In this document: positions 7,669-17,522 of the stretch, piece after piece
How positions within the stretch are numbered: the stretch's first letter is position 1
Layout of the letters: every line of letters starts with the position of its first letter
From: Qipengyuania sp. YIM B01966
GTDB lineage: Bacteria > Pseudomonadota > Alphaproteobacteria > Sphingomonadales > Sphingomonadaceae
Length of the DNA: 64,000 bases
Reading direction: 5' to 3'
Assembly: GCF_016461955.1 (NCBI RefSeq)
Contig: NZ_JADMNM010000001.1
Span: 243,598-307,597, forward strand
Translations under genes and position numbers: made by a program
Notes under the pieces: generated by a model
The model's database searches: none
Told to the model about the DNA's origin: nothing
The model's input: the letters and a program-made list of their open reading frames with translations, nothing else

Positions 7669-9276
7669 TCAGGCAGCGACCATCTGCGGTGCGGCGTCGC
7701 GCACGCTCTGATCGACATGATCCTCGAACTGGGCGAAATTATCGACGAAGAGCTGCACCAGCTTCTGCGCAGTGCGATCATACTTTTCCTGGTCGGCCCA
7801 GGCGGCGCGCGGGTCGAGCAGGGCGCTGTCCACCCCCGGCACAGCCACCGGCACCTCGAACCCGAAATTGGGATCAACGCGGAATTCCGCATTATTGAGG
7901 CTGCCGTCGAGCGCGGCGTTGAGCAGCGCGCGGGTCGCCTTGATCGGCATCCGCTTGATGCCCGGATCGCTCGCCTTGCCGCCCGACCAGCCGGTGTTGA
8001 CCAGCCAGCACTGGGCCCCGCCATCGGCAATCCGCTGCTTGAGCAGATTGCCATAGACGCTGGGATGGCGCGGCATGAAGGCAGCGCCAAAACAGGTGCT
8101 GAAGGTCGCGGTCGGCTCGGTCACGCCGATCTCCGTGCCGGCGACCTTGGCGGTATAGCCCGACAGGAAGTGATACATTGCCTGATCGGGCGTCAGCCGC
8201 GCGATCGGCGGCAGCACACCGAAGGCGTCAGCCGTCAGCAGGATGACGTTTGACGGCGGCGGCCCGAGGTTCTTTTCGCTGGTGTTGGGGATGAACTCGA
8301 TCGGATAGGCGCCGCGGGTATTTTCGGTCTTGCTGTCGTCGGTGAAATCCAGCGTGCGGGTCGCCGGGTCCATCGTCACGTTCTCGAGGATCGTGCCGAA
8401 CATCTTGGTGGTGGCGTAAATCTCCGGCTCGCCTTCGGCCGAAAGATTGATCATTTTGGCATAGCAGCCGCCTTCGAAATTGAAGATCGCGGTGTCCGAC
8501 CAGCCATGCTCGTCATCGCCGATCAGGGTGCGGCTGGCATCGGCGCTGAGCGTGGTCTTGCCGGTACCCGACAGGCCAAAGAAGATCGCGCTCTTGCCGT
8601 CCGCGCCGATATTGGCCGAACAATGCATCGGCATCACACCCTGCGCGGGCAGCAGGTAATTGAGGAGGCCGAACACGCCCTTCTTCATTTCGCCCGAATA
8701 TTCGGTGTTGCCGATCAGGATCATCTTTTCGGTAAAGTTCACCGCGATCACCGTCTCGCTCCGGCAGCCGTGGCGTTCCGGGTCCGCCTTGAAGCTGGGC
8801 AGGTTGATGATCGTATATTCGGGGCTGAAGCCGGCGAGGTCCTCGGCCGTCGGGCGGACCAGCAGCGTGCGGATGAACAGATTGTGCCAGGCCAGCTGGT
8901 TGATGACACGCACATTGACCCGATATTCCGGCTGGCTGCCGCCGAACAGGTCGGCGACGAACAACTCGCGCTGGCCCTTCAACTCGGCGAGGAAATCAGC
9001 CTTCAGCGTTGCCCAGTGCTCGGGCGACATCGGCTGGTTGATCGGGCCCCAGTTGATCGTATCTTCGGTGGTTGCATCGCGGACCACGAACTTGTCCTTG
9101 ACGCTGCGACCGGTGAACTTGCCGGTATCGACCAGCAGCGCGCCATCGCGGGTCAGCTGGCCTTCGCCGCGCTTAAGCGCCTCTTCCACCAGCGCGGCAG
9201 TGCCGAGATTGGCATAAATAGTGGCATCGGTGTCGAGGCCCTGGGCGGAAAGCGGCTGGGCAAGGGCGGCGTTCAC
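7669..9276 (-). CDS. pckA: Phosphoenolpyruvate carboxykinase (ATP)
   Basis: A 535-residue enzyme converting oxaloacetate plus ATP to phosphoenolpyruvate, the first step of gluconeogenesis. The kinase P-loop [10 protein letters not shown] is at about 234-243, followed by the family motif LIGDDEHGW. The GTG start at 9276 is chosen because GGAG lies 6 bases upstream and the length then fits the family; the longer frame has no such site. It is divergent from chvI. That pairing is conserved in alphaproteobacteria, where ChvG/ChvI has been reported to influence pckA. Confidence 0.96.
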   Translation of the reverse strand: MNAALAQPLSAQGLDTDATIYANLGTAALVEEALKRGEGQLTRDGALLVDTGKFTGRSVKDKFVVRDATTEDTINWGPINQPMSPEHWATLKADFLAELKGQRELFVADLFGGSQPEYRVNVRVINQLAWHNLFIRTLLVRPTAEDLAGFSPEYTIINLPSFKADPERHGCRSETVIAVNFTEKMILIGNTEYSGEMKKGVFGLLNYLLPAQGVMPMHCSANIGADGKSAIFFGLSGTGKTTLSADASRTLIGDDEHGWSDTAIFNFEGGCYAKMINLSAEGEPEIYATTKMFGTILENVTMDPATRTLDFTDDSKTENTRGAYPIEFIPNTSEKNLGPPPSNVILLTADAFGVLPPIARLTPDQAMYHFLSGYTAKVAGTEIGVTEPTATFSTCFGAAFMPRHPSVYGNLLKQRIADGGAQCWLVNTGWSGGKASDPGIKRMPIKATRALLNAALDGSLNNAEFRVDPNFGFEVPVAVPGVDSALLDPRAAWADQEKYDRTAQKLVQLFVDNFAQFEDHVDQSVRDAAPQMVAA

Positions 9277-9321
9277 GTATGTCTCCAAGAAACGAGCGGG
9301 CCATCCCGGCCTGCCGGACAC

Positions 9322-9339
9322 GCGCACATATGGGTGCGC
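9322..9339. promoter_or_regulatory. Dyad in the pckA-chvI divergent region
   Basis: GCGCAC-ATATGG-GTGCGC has perfect 6-base arms around an AT-rich centre in the 178-base gap between the two divergent starts. This is a plausible binding site for a regulator of either gene. No known consensus was matched. Confidence 0.3.
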
Positions 9340-9454
9340 CGGATGCGTGCGCGCTTAGTCGCCAAAGCGATTCTCGTCAAACCGGCCCTGCGCGGCCATG
9401 GGCGCCCCCTCCCGCTTTATTGTCTCGCCGCGTGGCACACGCTAGGCCCGCGCA

Positions 9455-10213
9455 ATGGATAGCGACCATTCCGCGCCCGAAGACCGGCCCGCCAGCGACC
9501 GGCGCACGATCGCGCTGGTCGATGACGATCGCAACATTCTGACCACCGTGTCGATCGCACTGCAGGCGGAAGGCTACGCGACCCGGCTGTATTCCGATGG
9601 CGAAACCGCGTTCAAGGCGCTGCTCGAAAATCCTCCCGACCTTGCCGTGTTCGACATAAAGATGCCGCGCATGGACGGGCTCGAACTGCTGCGGCGGCTG
9701 CGCGAACACTCACCCCTGCCGGTCATTTTCCTGACCAGCAAGGATGACGAGCAGGACGAGGAGGCCGGGCTCGAACTGGGGGCCGACGATTACATCGCCA
9801 AACCGTTTTCTCTCCGCCTGCTGCTGGCGCGCATCCGCGCGATCCTGCGGCGCAGCGGTGCGGATGGCGAGCAGAAGGGTGGGCCCGCGATTGCCGCCGA
9901 CCAGGCGACCGAGATGCTGTCGCGCGGGCGCCTGCTGATGGACCCCGCACGCCACCGGGTGCTGTGGGATGGCCGGCCCGTCTCGCTGACGGTGACCGAA
10001 TTCCTGATCCTCGAGGCGCTTGCCGTACGTCCGGGGGTGATCAAGAGCCGCAACCAGCTGATGGATGCCGCCTATCCCGACGACGTGTTTGTCGACGACC
10101 GGACGGTCGACAGTCACATCAAGCGAATGCGCCGCAAGTTCCGCGCGGTCGATCCGGCGTTCGATGCGATCGATACGCTGTACGGGGCCGGCTACAGCTT
10201 TGCCGATGGCTGA
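9455..10213 (+). CDS. chvI: ChvI-family response regulator
   Basis: A 252-residue OmpR/PhoB-type regulator. The receiver domain (about 18-135) has the acidic pocket DDD (23-25), the phospho-acceptor D67 in [12 protein letters not shown] and the lysine in [10 protein letters not shown]. The winged-helix domain (about 155-250) ends [13 protein letters not shown]...GAGYSF. Its stop overlaps the chvG start by eight bases, so kinase and regulator are coupled. The ChvG/ChvI system in rhizobia senses acid or envelope stress; its role in this organism is inferred. Confidence 0.93.
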   Translation: MDSDHSAPEDRPASDRRTIALVDDDRNILTTVSIALQAEGYATRLYSDGETAFKALLENPPDLAVFDIKMPRMDGLELLRRLREHSPLPVIFLTSKDDEQDEEAGLELGADDYIAKPFSLRLLLARIRAILRRSGADGEQKGGPAIAADQATEMLSRGRLLMDPARHRVLWDGRPVSLTVTEFLILEALAVRPGVIKSRNQLMDAAYPDDVFVDDRTVDSHIKRMRRKFRAVDPAFDAIDTLYGAGYSFADG

Positions 10214-11795
10214 AACCGGTTCCGGCATGGCGCACGCCGCCGCCGAACGGATGGACGCGGTGATGCGCTGGCCCACCAAGGTGTCGCTCACGAGCCGCAT
10301 CCTGGCGGTCAACCTGTTGCCGCTGCTGCTGCTTGGCGGCGGGATTTTCTACCTCGACAATTACCGCAAGCAATTGCTCGACGAACGCTACAAGATGGCG
10401 CGAATCGAGGCGCAGATCCTCGCCGAGGCGCTCGCCGGGGCCTCGCGGATGCGGCAGGAAGCGCTGATCACCCAGATCGGCAAGGAACAGCGCCTGCGCA
10501 TCCGGATGTTCGATGCCGAGGGCAATCTGTGGGCTGACAGCTTTGCGCTGGCCGAACCGGTGTTCACCTTTGACGATCCCGGCGCTCAGCCGTGGACCGA
10601 GGATTTCGCGCGCATGCTCGACCGCGCGGTGGACACTGTTGTCGGGGCCGATCCGATTCCCGACTATGTCGAGCCCGAAATCCCGCAGGCCGATCTGTGG
10701 CCCGAACTCGCGCGCGCGCGGGCTGAAGGGCTGAGCCAGATCCAGCTGCGGGATGCGCCCGATGGGACACCGGTCATCAACGCCGCAGCCCCCGTCGGTT
10801 TGCGCGGGGCGAGCTTGCTGACGACGCGCAACGCCGTCGATATCACCGATTCGGTGCGCCGCGCACGCACGACGCTGATTGGCGGGGTGGCGCTGGCGCT
10901 GCTGATGTCGATCCTCCTTTCGCTGTTTCTCGCCCGCACCATCGTCGCCCCGCTCCAGCAATTGGCACGCGCCGCGATGCGCGTGCGGCTGGGGCGTGAC
11001 CGCCAGGTCGAGGTGCCGCGCCTGCCCGAACGGCGCGATGAAATCGGCACGCTCGCCCGCGCAGTATCCGACATGACCGCCGCCTTGCGCCACCGGATCG
11101 ACGCGGTCGATCAGTTTGCCGCTGATGTCGCACACGAAATCAAGAACCCGCTCGCCTCGCTGCGCAGCGCCATCGAATCGCTGCCGCGCGTCACCGATGC
11201 CGATTTGCGCGCCAAGCTGACCGATATCGCCGCCCACGACGTGCGCCGGATCGACCGGCTGGTGACCGACATTTCCGAAGCCAGCCGCGTAGATGCCGAA
11301 ATCTCGCGTGCGGTGCTCGAACGCTTCGATCTCGCTGAACTGGTCCGCAACATTGCCGGCCTGCGCGAAAACCGGCCGGAAAATGCCGGCCACCTGATCG
11401 CGCTCGATCTGCCACCCGTGCCCGTGCGCGTGATGGGTGTGCCTGCCCGGCTCGAACGGGTGATCGAGAACCTGCTCGACAATGCGGTGTCGTTTTCCCC
11501 GGCCGGCGCGCCGATCGAAGTGCGGCTCGCCGAACAGGGCGCCGACATTATTCTGTCGGTCAGCGATCATGGGCCCGGCATTCCCGAAGACAAGCGCGAA
11601 CAGGTGTTCGAGCGGTTCCATTCGCTGCGCCCTGATGCAGAGGATTTCGGCAACCACAGCGGTCTCGGTCTCGCGATCGCGCGCACGATCGCCGAAGCGC
11701 ATGACGGGACGCTCGCCGCGCTGTCACGCGCTGACGGCGGCAATGGCGCGAGGCTGGTGCTGACGCTCCCCTCGGCTGAGCGCCGGCCGGGATGA
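10206..11795 (+). CDS. chvG: ChvG-family sensor histidine kinase
   Basis: A 529-residue inner-membrane kinase. There are transmembrane helices near 25-50 and 220-245 and a periplasmic sensor domain between them. A HAMP domain follows (about 245-295), then the H-box with H310 ([13 protein letters not shown]) and an ATPase domain with N-box ([10 protein letters not shown]), DHGPGIP and GLGLAIA. ATG 10206, overlapping the chvI stop, is chosen; internal starts such as MDAVMRWPT remain possible. It overlaps hprK by four bases. Confidence 0.92.
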   Translation: MAETGSGMAHAAAERMDAVMRWPTKVSLTSRILAVNLLPLLLLGGGIFYLDNYRKQLLDERYKMARIEAQILAEALAGASRMRQEALITQIGKEQRLRIRMFDAEGNLWADSFALAEPVFTFDDPGAQPWTEDFARMLDRAVDTVVGADPIPDYVEPEIPQADLWPELARARAEGLSQIQLRDAPDGTPVINAAAPVGLRGASLLTTRNAVDITDSVRRARTTLIGGVALALLMSILLSLFLARTIVAPLQQLARAAMRVRLGRDRQVEVPRLPERRDEIGTLARAVSDMTAALRHRIDAVDQFAADVAHEIKNPLASLRSAIESLPRVTDADLRAKLTDIAAHDVRRIDRLVTDISEASRVDAEISRAVLERFDLAELVRNIAGLRENRPENAGHLIALDLPPVPVRVMGVPARLERVIENLLDNAVSFSPAGAPIEVRLAEQGADIILSVSDHGPGIPEDKREQVFERFHSLRPDAEDFGNHSGLGLAIARTIAEAHDGTLAALSRADGGNGARLVLTLPSAERRPG

Positions 11796-12220
11796 GCGGC
11801 GGCGCGCTGGTCCGCCAGTTCGGTTGCGTCGCAATCGGCGGTCGCGGCCTGCTGATCGATGGCCCACCCGGCAGCGGCAAATCCGCGCTGGCGCTGGCGC
11901 TCATTGACCGGGGCGCGCAGTTGGTGGGTGACGACGGGGTGAATCTGCGCCGGGCGGAAGGGGGCGTCTGGGCCGCCCCACCGCCGCACACGGCCGGCCT
12001 GCTCGAAATCCGCAATCTCGGCCTGACGCGCTTTGACCCGGTGGAGGCGCCCGTGTGCCTGCTGCTGCGGCTCGACCGGGCGGCGCCGCGCTTTATCGAG
12101 CAGGCAGGGACGGTTACGCTGCTCGATCAGGCGATCCCCGCGCTTGAGCTCTATCCCGATGCCGCCACGTTGCCGCTGCGGGCTGAACATGCGCTGCGGC
12201 TATTCGGCTTGCCCGCCTGA
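11792..12220 (+). CDS. hprK: HPr kinase/phosphorylase, short alphaproteobacterial form
   Basis: A 142-residue protein with the P-loop GPPGSGKS at 24-31 and the partner acidic motif GDDG near 47-50. It has only the C-terminal catalytic domain; Gram-positive HprK (about 310 aa) has an extra N-terminal domain, and the short form is normal in alphaproteobacteria. It phosphorylates a regulatory serine on HPr. Target HPr is encoded three genes downstream. The ATGA overlap with chvG ties PTS control to the envelope-stress kinase operon. Confidence 0.9.
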   Translation: MSGGALVRQFGCVAIGGRGLLIDGPPGSGKSALALALIDRGAQLVGDDGVNLRRAEGGVWAAPPPHTAGLLEIRNLGLTRFDPVEAPVCLLLRLDRAAPRFIEQAGTVTLLDQAIPALELYPDAATLPLRAEHALRLFGLPA

Positions 12221-12262
12221 GCCCCCTTCCCCTCGCAGCCGTTTGCCCGCAAGACTGACCGC

Positions 12263-13201
12263 ATGGCCGATTCTTCCGCCCCGCCCGCTGACACCCCGGC
12301 ACCGGGGCCGACACGGCAGGTGCTGCTCGTCACCGGCCTGTCAGGTGCCGGCAAGACGACCGCCTTGCGCGTGCTGGAGGATCTGGGCTGGGAAACGATC
12401 GACAATTTCCCCGTCCGCCTGCTCGACCGTCTTATCGGCGAGCCAAACAGTGAGCCGACGGCCACGCCGCTGGCCATCGGCTTCGATGCGCGCACGCGCG
12501 GCTTTGTGCCGGCAGACATCATCGCGCTGGTCAAGGCGCTCGATAACCGCGGCGACCTCGACGTGACGACACTGTTTCTCGACTGTTCGAGCGCGGAGCT
12601 TGAACGGCGCTATAACGAGACCCGCCGCCGGCACCCGCTGGCGCATGGCCGCCCGGTAATCGACGCAATCCGCGCCGAGCGCGAGTTGCTTGATCCCTTG
12701 CGCCGCTGGGCCGAAATGGTGGTCGATACCACCCGGCTGACCACCAACCAGCTCCAGCACACCATCCGCGAGAGCTTTGCCCGCGGCGACACGCGCGAAT
12801 CGAGCCTGACGCTGACCAGTTTCGGCTTCGCGCGTGGCACGCCGCCGCTTGCCGATCTGGTGTTCGACATGCGCTTTCTCGACAATCCGCACTGGGTGCC
12901 CGGCCTGCGCGAACTGACCGGGCTCGACACCCCGGTGGGCGACCATATCCGCCGCGATCCGGCGTTTGCCGATGTTTTCGGGCAGATCCGCGACCTCCTG
13001 CTGACGCTGATCCCGGCCTATCAGCGGCAGGGCAAAGGGCATATCGGGATCGCCTTTGGCTGCACCGGGGGCAAACACCGGTCGGTGTTCACGACAGAGG
13101 CGATGGCGCAGGCCTTGCGCGAGGCGGGTTTTTCTCCCACTGTCATCCACCGCAATCTCGGCTCGCGGGCGGCCGACCGGATCGAAGCCCCGCAGCATTG
13201 A
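12263..13201 (+). CDS. rapZ: RapZ-family nucleotide-binding protein (RNase adapter)
   Basis: A 312-residue protein of the former UPF0042 family. The Walker A motif GLSGAGKTT is at 25-33; the C-terminal domain has the conserved GCTGGKHRSV and ends with a basic R-rich segment. In E. coli, RapZ targets the GlmZ small RNA for RNase E cleavage; alphaproteobacterial function is less known. It sits 42 bases after hprK and 46 bases before the EIIA gene, its usual PTS neighbourhood. Confidence 0.93.
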   Translation: MADSSAPPADTPAPGPTRQVLLVTGLSGAGKTTALRVLEDLGWETIDNFPVRLLDRLIGEPNSEPTATPLAIGFDARTRGFVPADIIALVKALDNRGDLDVTTLFLDCSSAELERRYNETRRRHPLAHGRPVIDAIRAERELLDPLRRWAEMVVDTTRLTTNQLQHTIRESFARGDTRESSLTLTSFGFARGTPPLADLVFDMRFLDNPHWVPGLRELTGLDTPVGDHIRRDPAFADVFGQIRDLLLTLIPAYQRQGKGHIGIAFGCTGGKHRSVFTTEAMAQALREAGFSPTVIHRNLGSRAADRIEAPQH

Positions 13202-13247
13202 GGCGCCGCTTTCCCCTGCGGCGCAAGGCAGGATTTTCGGAAAACGC

Positions 13248-13661
13248 ATGATCGGTCTCATTCTGGTCACACACGGGCGGCTGGCAGAGGAGTTCGTCCA
13301 GGCGATGGAGCACGTGGTCGGCGCGCAGGAGGCGATTTCGACCGTCTGCATCGGCCCGCATGACGACATGGAAAAACGCCGCGCCGAGATCGCAGCAGCC
13401 GTGCGCGCCGTCGACAGCGGGGCCGGCACGATTATCCTGACGGACCTGTTCGGCGGCACCCCGTCGAACCTCGCCATCTCGCTGCTCGACGCCGGGCGGG
13501 TGGAGGTGATCGCCGGGATCAACCTGCCGATGCTGATCCGCCTTGCCGGGGCGCGCAAGGCGATGTCAGTCGGCGATGCCGTTGCCGCCGCGCGCGAGGC
13601 GGGGCGCAATTACATCACGGTCGCATCGGAACTTCTCAAGCAGGAGGCCCGAACCGCATGA
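13248..13661 (+). CDS. PTS EIIA component, mannose/fructose-type
   Basis: A 137-residue phosphocarrier with the active H9 in the start MIGLILVTHG and the conserved TDLFGGTPSN segment near residue 64-73. No sugar-specific EIIB or EIIC gene is nearby, so this is probably the regulatory PTS branch of alphaproteobacteria (ManX/PtsA type) rather than a transporter. ATG 13248 is chosen since the domain starts there. It overlaps the HPr gene by ATGA. Confidence 0.92.
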   Translation: MIGLILVTHGRLAEEFVQAMEHVVGAQEAISTVCIGPHDDMEKRRAEIAAAVRAVDSGAGTIILTDLFGGTPSNLAISLLDAGRVEVIAGINLPMLIRLAGARKAMSVGDAVAAAREAGRNYITVASELLKQEARTA

Positions 13662-13936
13662 CCGAGCTACGCCGCGAAATAGGCATCGTTAACCAGCGCG
13701 GGCTCCATGCGCGCGCCAGCGCCAAATTCGTCAATGCGGTCGCCGAACTGCCGGCGGGGACCAGCGTGCGCGTGGTCAAGGACGGAACCGAGGCTGCGGG
13801 CGGCTCGATACTCGGCCTGATGATGCTGGGCGCGGCGCGCGGCGACACGATCGAGCTGGTGGTCAGCGGCGCGAATGCCCCCGCCGTACTCGACAGCCTG
13901 ACCGCGCTGGTCGCGGGCGGCTTCGGCGAGGTCTGA
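13658..13936 (+). CDS. ptsH: HPr-family phosphocarrier protein
   Basis: A 92-residue protein. The active histidine is H17 in NQRGLHARAS and the regulatory serine position is S50 in GGSILGLMML, the target expected for the HprK encoded upstream. It accepts phosphate from EI (not in the window) and passes it to EIIA. It is translationally coupled to the EIIA gene (ATGA) and to the next methyltransferase gene (TGATG). An NPr name (ptsO) would also be acceptable. Confidence 0.93.
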   Translation: MTELRREIGIVNQRGLHARASAKFVNAVAELPAGTSVRVVKDGTEAAGGSILGLMMLGAARGDTIELVVSGANAPAVLDSLTALVAGGFGEV

Positions 13937-14733
13937 TGCGGCGCGAGATTACCGGGTTTTCCAATCCGACGGTCAAATATCTGCGCGCGCTGCGCGACAA
14001 GAAGGCGCGCCGACGCGAAGGGCGCTTCCTGGTCGAAGGGCTGCGGTTGCTGACCGATGCCCGCGCCAGTGGCCGGCTGCCCGAAATGCTGGTGATGGCC
14101 GCGGCGCGCGACCCGCATCCGCTGCTCGCCGCACTCGATGCCGACGTTATCGCTGCCGGCGGCGAGGTGGTCGTCACCACGCCCGACATTCTCGGCAAGA
14201 TCAGCGGCAAGGATAATCCGCAGGCGGTGCTCGGCGTGTTCGCCGAATGGCGGACGGGCCTTGCCGCGCTCGATCGCGATGCCGCACCGATCTGGCTGGT
14301 GGCACAGGCGCTGCGCGATCCCGGCAACCTTGGCACCATGCTGCGGACAGGCGACGCGGTCGGCGCTGGCGGGCTGATCCTGCTGGACGACTGCGCCGAC
14401 CCGTTCAGCGTCGAGGCTGTGCGCGCGAGCATGGGAGCGGTGTTCACGCAAGCTATTGCGCAGGCCCGCTGGGACGAATTCCTGCCCTGGCTGCTCAGCG
14501 GGAAGGGCCAGTTGGTCGCGGCCTCGCTGCGCCATGCGGTGCCCTATCGCGGCGCACCCTATCAGGCGCCCTGTTTCATCTTGGTGGGGAATGAATCGCG
14601 CGGGTTGCCGGCGGAATACGAGGCTGCGTGCGACCTGCGGGTCACGATGCCGATGAAGGGCCGCGCCGACAGTTTGAACGCCGCGATTGCGGGCGCGGTG
14701 CTGGCGTATGAGGTGCTGGCGAGTCTCGACTGA
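13936..14733 (+). CDS. TrmH/SpoU-family RNA 2'-O-methyltransferase
   Basis: A 265-residue SPOUT methylase. An N-terminal substrate-binding domain (about 1-95) contains VKYLRALRDKKARRREG...LVEG. The SpoU domain carries motif 1 DPGNLGTMLRTGDAVG, motif 2 LVGNESRGLP and motif 3 MPMKGRADSLNAAIAGAVL, which form the knotted SAM site. It methylates ribose in rRNA or tRNA; the target nucleotide is not predictable. It shares one base with the HPr stop. Confidence 0.9.
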   Translation: MRREITGFSNPTVKYLRALRDKKARRREGRFLVEGLRLLTDARASGRLPEMLVMAAARDPHPLLAALDADVIAAGGEVVVTTPDILGKISGKDNPQAVLGVFAEWRTGLAALDRDAAPIWLVAQALRDPGNLGTMLRTGDAVGAGGLILLDDCADPFSVEAVRASMGAVFTQAIAQARWDEFLPWLLSGKGQLVAASLRHAVPYRGAPYQAPCFILVGNESRGLPAEYEAACDLRVTMPMKGRADSLNAAIAGAVLAYEVLASLD

Positions 14734-14815
14734 CGCGCGGTCAGCGTCTTGGCGGAGCAGGGCGGCTGACGGAATGTTCAGTACCCAAGTCCGACAATAC
14801 TCACGGAGGCCTCTG

Positions 14816-15071
14816 ATGCACCGCCTGCCATTCTTCGCCCGCTTCGTTGCTCTATTTGCGTTACCGTTGGCCGGCGGCTGCGCGAGCGCGCGGATGGGGG
14901 TCGGCTGGTGATCGGCCCAGTGGCTGCGACGCGAATGTATTGCGACGGCAAGATGGAAGCCGAGCAGCAATTCGGCCGCCTACTTGAAAGCGATCCGCGT
15001 ATACCGTCAACGGCGCAGCGCTAATACTGGACGGGGGCGCCGTTCGGGCCGAGTTTCGGCGAGCAGGCTAA
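14816..15071 (+). pseudogene. Decayed META/HslJ-domain lipoprotein gene
   Basis: The ATG at 14816 opens MHRLPFFARFVALFALPLAGGCASARMGVGW, a lipoprotein signal with lipobox LAGGC, then a stop at 14909-14911. The next frame reads IGPVAATRMYCDGKMEAEQQ and onward to about 14997. After another frame change it reads YTVNGAALILDGGAVRAEFR to a stop at 15069. The last two pieces together match the C-terminal half of a META domain. The N-terminal half of that domain is missing, so the gene has lost an internal segment and gained frameshifts. It lies between the RNA methylase and an SMR exporter. Confidence 0.7.
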
Positions 15072-15080
15072 GCGAAGGGC

Positions 15081-15416
15081 ATGGACGGCAGGGCGACAGC
15101 GTGGACGATCCTGTTAATCGCCGGCATCCTCGAGATCGTGTGGGCAGCCGCGATGAAACGGTCACAAGGGCTCACAAGGGTTTGTCCGACAGCGGTGATG
15201 GTAGCGGCGATGGCGGCGAGCGTACTTTTGCTGGCATGGTCGATGCGCGTACTGCCGCTCGGCACCGACTATATGGTCTGGACCGGGATTGGCGCGTTAG
15301 GCGCTTTTGTGGTCGGCATTTTGTGGTTCGGGGAATGCGTTTCGATTGTCCGGCTGGTCGCGGCGGCGCTGATCATCATCGGTCTGGCGCTGATGAAATT
15401 CGCAACGTCTGTCTGA
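15081..15416 (+). CDS. sugE: SMR-family efflux protein, SugE/Gdx-like
   Basis: A 111-residue, four-helix inner-membrane protein. The essential helix-1 glutamate is E18 in AGILEIVWAAAMK, and the neighbouring VWAAAMKRSQGLTR is of the SugE/Gdx subtype (guanidinium exporters) rather than EmrE. The final helix is LVAAALIIIGLALMKF. It starts 9 bases after the META-domain remnant ends. No guanidine riboswitch pattern could be recognised upstream. Confidence 0.88.
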   Translation: MDGRATAWTILLIAGILEIVWAAAMKRSQGLTRVCPTAVMVAAMAASVLLLAWSMRVLPLGTDYMVWTGIGALGAFVVGILWFGECVSIVRLVAAALIIIGLALMKFATSV

Positions 15417-15423
15417 CCTGCCA

Positions 15424-16842
15424 CTACTCCACCGCCTCCCGCCCATCGTCGAACGCCGCGGCATCGGAGAGCGTGTAGCGCGGTGCCCCTTCGACCAGTG
15501 GCACCTCGGGGATTTCGGACTTGCCGGTTTCGATCCCTTTTTCCGCCAACCGCCGCCCGGCGGACAGCACGTTCCTTTCAAAGCTGCCGACGAACTTGTT
15601 GTAGTTGCTGACTGCGCTTTCGAGCCCGCCGCCCATGCGCTTCAGGTGCTCGGACGCGGCGCGCAGCCGATCGTAGAGGTCGGCGCCCATCTTGCCGATG
15701 GCGCGAGCTTCATTGGCCATCTGGTCCTGCCGCCAGACCTGCGCCACCGTGCGGGCAATGGCGACGAGGTTGGTCGGCGTTGCCAGCAGAACCTTGTGCT
15801 GGAACGCGAAATCCCACAGCTCGGGATCGTGTTCGAGCGCGGCGGCGACGAAATGTTCGCCGGGCACGAACATCACCACATAGTCGGGCGCTTCGTCGAA
15901 CTGGCTCTGATAGCTTTTCGCGCCGAGCGTCTGGACATGGCCGCGCATCGATTTGGCGTGGCTGTCGAGGTGGCGCCGCCGCTCGCCATCATCCTCGCAC
16001 TCGAAGGCCGCCTGATAGGCGTTCAATGACACCTTGGCATCGATAACCAGCTTCTTCTGCCCCGGCACGCGCACAATCGCATCGGGCCGCAGGCGACCCT
16101 CGGCCGTATCCAGCGATGTTTCGAGAGCGAAATCGGTATGCTGCGACAGCCCGCATTGTTCGAGCACATTCTGCAGCGCCCGCTCGCCCCAGCGGCCGCG
16201 TGCCTTGGGGGCGTTGGTCAGCGAATTGCCCAGCCGCTGGGCCTCGCGGCGGACCTCCTCCTGGCCAGCGCGCATCGCTTCGATCATGCCGGCGAGCTGG
16301 CCGAAGCCATCGACGCGCTGCTTTTCGAGTGCGGTGACCTGATCCTCGTAGCTCTTCAACCGTTCGCCGACCGGGTGGAGCAGCGCGGCGATCGCTTCCT
16401 TATTAGCCTTCTCGGCATGGCCGAAGCGTTCGCCCGCGCGTTCGAGAAACGCCTCCTGCGCCTTGGACAAAACGGCGTGGCCGGTATTCTGGAACTCTTT
16501 CAGCAGCTCCTCGCGCGCTTCAACCAAGAGGCGCTTCTGCTCGTCGAAATTGGCCGCCTTTTCGCGCAGCGCCGCGAGTTCGGCCCGCAATCCCTCGCGC
16601 TCGCCGCGCGCGGCATCGAGCTCGGCGGCCAGCGTATCGGCGCGTGCCGCGCGCTCGCTCATGGTGGCGAGTTCGGGCACCATCCGCCCCAGCTTCGCCT
16701 CCAGTTCGCGCGCTTCGCCGTCCCGCTCCGCATGGCGCGCCCGCCAGTCGGCGACCGGGCGCGAACCGGTAAACCAGCCGATCGCGCCGGCAAGCAAGGC
16801 AACCGCGACCAGCGCAAGAATCGTTATCAGCGTGGGATCCAT
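15424..16842 (-). CDS. rmuC: RmuC-family DNA recombination protein
   Basis: A 472-residue protein. It has an N-terminal membrane helix (about 3-22), a long coiled coil (about 40-200, rich in E, R, A and L), and the RmuC nuclease-like domain (about 205-400) with GRWGERALQNVLEQCGL, VIDAKVSLNAY and YVVMFVPGE. It limits inversions at short inverted repeats in E. coli. ATG 16842 (MDPTLIT) is chosen since the helix follows at once; an in-frame GTG at 16869 would add nine residues. Convergent with the SMR gene, stop to stop 7 bases. Confidence 0.92.
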   Translation of the reverse strand: MDPTLITILALVAVALLAGAIGWFTGSRPVADWRARHAERDGEARELEAKLGRMVPELATMSERAARADTLAAELDAARGEREGLRAELAALREKAANFDEQKRLLVEAREELLKEFQNTGHAVLSKAQEAFLERAGERFGHAEKANKEAIAALLHPVGERLKSYEDQVTALEKQRVDGFGQLAGMIEAMRAGQEEVRREAQRLGNSLTNAPKARGRWGERALQNVLEQCGLSQHTDFALETSLDTAEGRLRPDAIVRVPGQKKLVIDAKVSLNAYQAAFECEDDGERRRHLDSHAKSMRGHVQTLGAKSYQSQFDEAPDYVVMFVPGEHFVAAALEHDPELWDFAFQHKVLLATPTNLVAIARTVAQVWRQDQMANEARAIGKMGADLYDRLRAASEHLKRMGGGLESAVSNYNKFVGSFERNVLSAGRRLAEKGIETGKSEIPEVPLVEGAPRYTLSDAAAFDDGREAVE

Positions 16843-16908
16843 CGGCCGGAACATAGCCGGAACGGACACTGTAGAAAAGCCTTTGCTGCGATTATCCCCA
16901 CCGTAGGG

Positions 16909-17475
16909 CTACGCCGCCTGACGCAGTTTCTGTAGCTTCTTCAACGCCATTTGCCGCTTCAGCCGGCTGAGATGGTCGATGAACAGGATGCCTTCGAGAT
17001 GGTCCATCTCGTGCTGGATGCAGGTCGCCATCAACCCGTCGAGCTGTTCCTCATGCACTCCGCCGTCAAGATCCTGCCAGCGCAGCCGGCACGTCGCGGG
17101 GCGATCGACATCGGCGTAGATCTCGGGGACCGAGAGGCACCCTTCCTGATAGGTGCTGAGTTCGGCTGACGGATCGAGAATCTCGGGGTTGATGAACACC
17201 CGCGGTTCCTTCTTCGTCGGCTGATGATGATGGTGATGCCCGTCATGATCGCAGGCGACCGGCTCGGCGTCGGGATCGTCAGGTTGCAGGTCGATCACCA
17301 GTACGCGCAGCGGCACGCCGACCTGGATCGCGGCAAGGCCGATGCCGGGCGCGTCATACATCGTCTCGAACATGTCGCCGACAAGCGTGCGCAACTCGTC
17401 ATCGAATACCGTCACCGGTGTCGAGACCGTCTTCAGCCGCGGATCGGGCACTTCCAGGATTTCACGAATGGCCAT
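16909..17475 (-). CDS. def: Peptide deformylase with histidine-rich insert
   Basis: A 188-residue metalloenzyme removing the formyl group from new proteins. All three motifs are present: [10 protein letters not shown] (44-53), EGCLS (111-115, metal ligand C113) and HEMDH (155-159). Between motifs 1 and 2 lies an insert (about 65-90) that contains HDGHHHHH (77-84), absent from E. coli Def; it may bind metal. fmt, its pathway partner, is 0.8 kb away on the other strand with recR between. Confidence 0.95.
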   Translation of the reverse strand: MAIREILEVPDPRLKTVSTPVTVFDDELRTLVGDMFETMYDAPGIGLAAIQVGVPLRVLVIDLQPDDPDAEPVACDHDGHHHHHQPTKKEPRVFINPEILDPSAELSTYQEGCLSVPEIYADVDRPATCRLRWQDLDGGVHEEQLDGLMATCIQHEMDHLEGILFIDHLSRLKRQMALKKLQKLRQAA

Positions 17476-17522
17476 CGCCGCCAGATAGGCGCTCGGCCAC
17501 GCGGCTGCAACCGCCGGGCCAC

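Noticed and set aside
10119-11702. Long minus-strand open frame (527 codons) antisense to chvG
   Set aside because: It is the mirror of a well-supported kinase gene. Composition is rich in G, R, A, H and Q with no domain pattern, typical of GC-rich antisense frames.
12341-13609. Minus-strand open frame antisense to rapZ and the EIIA gene
   Set aside because: It covers parts of two clear plus-strand genes and carries no domain.
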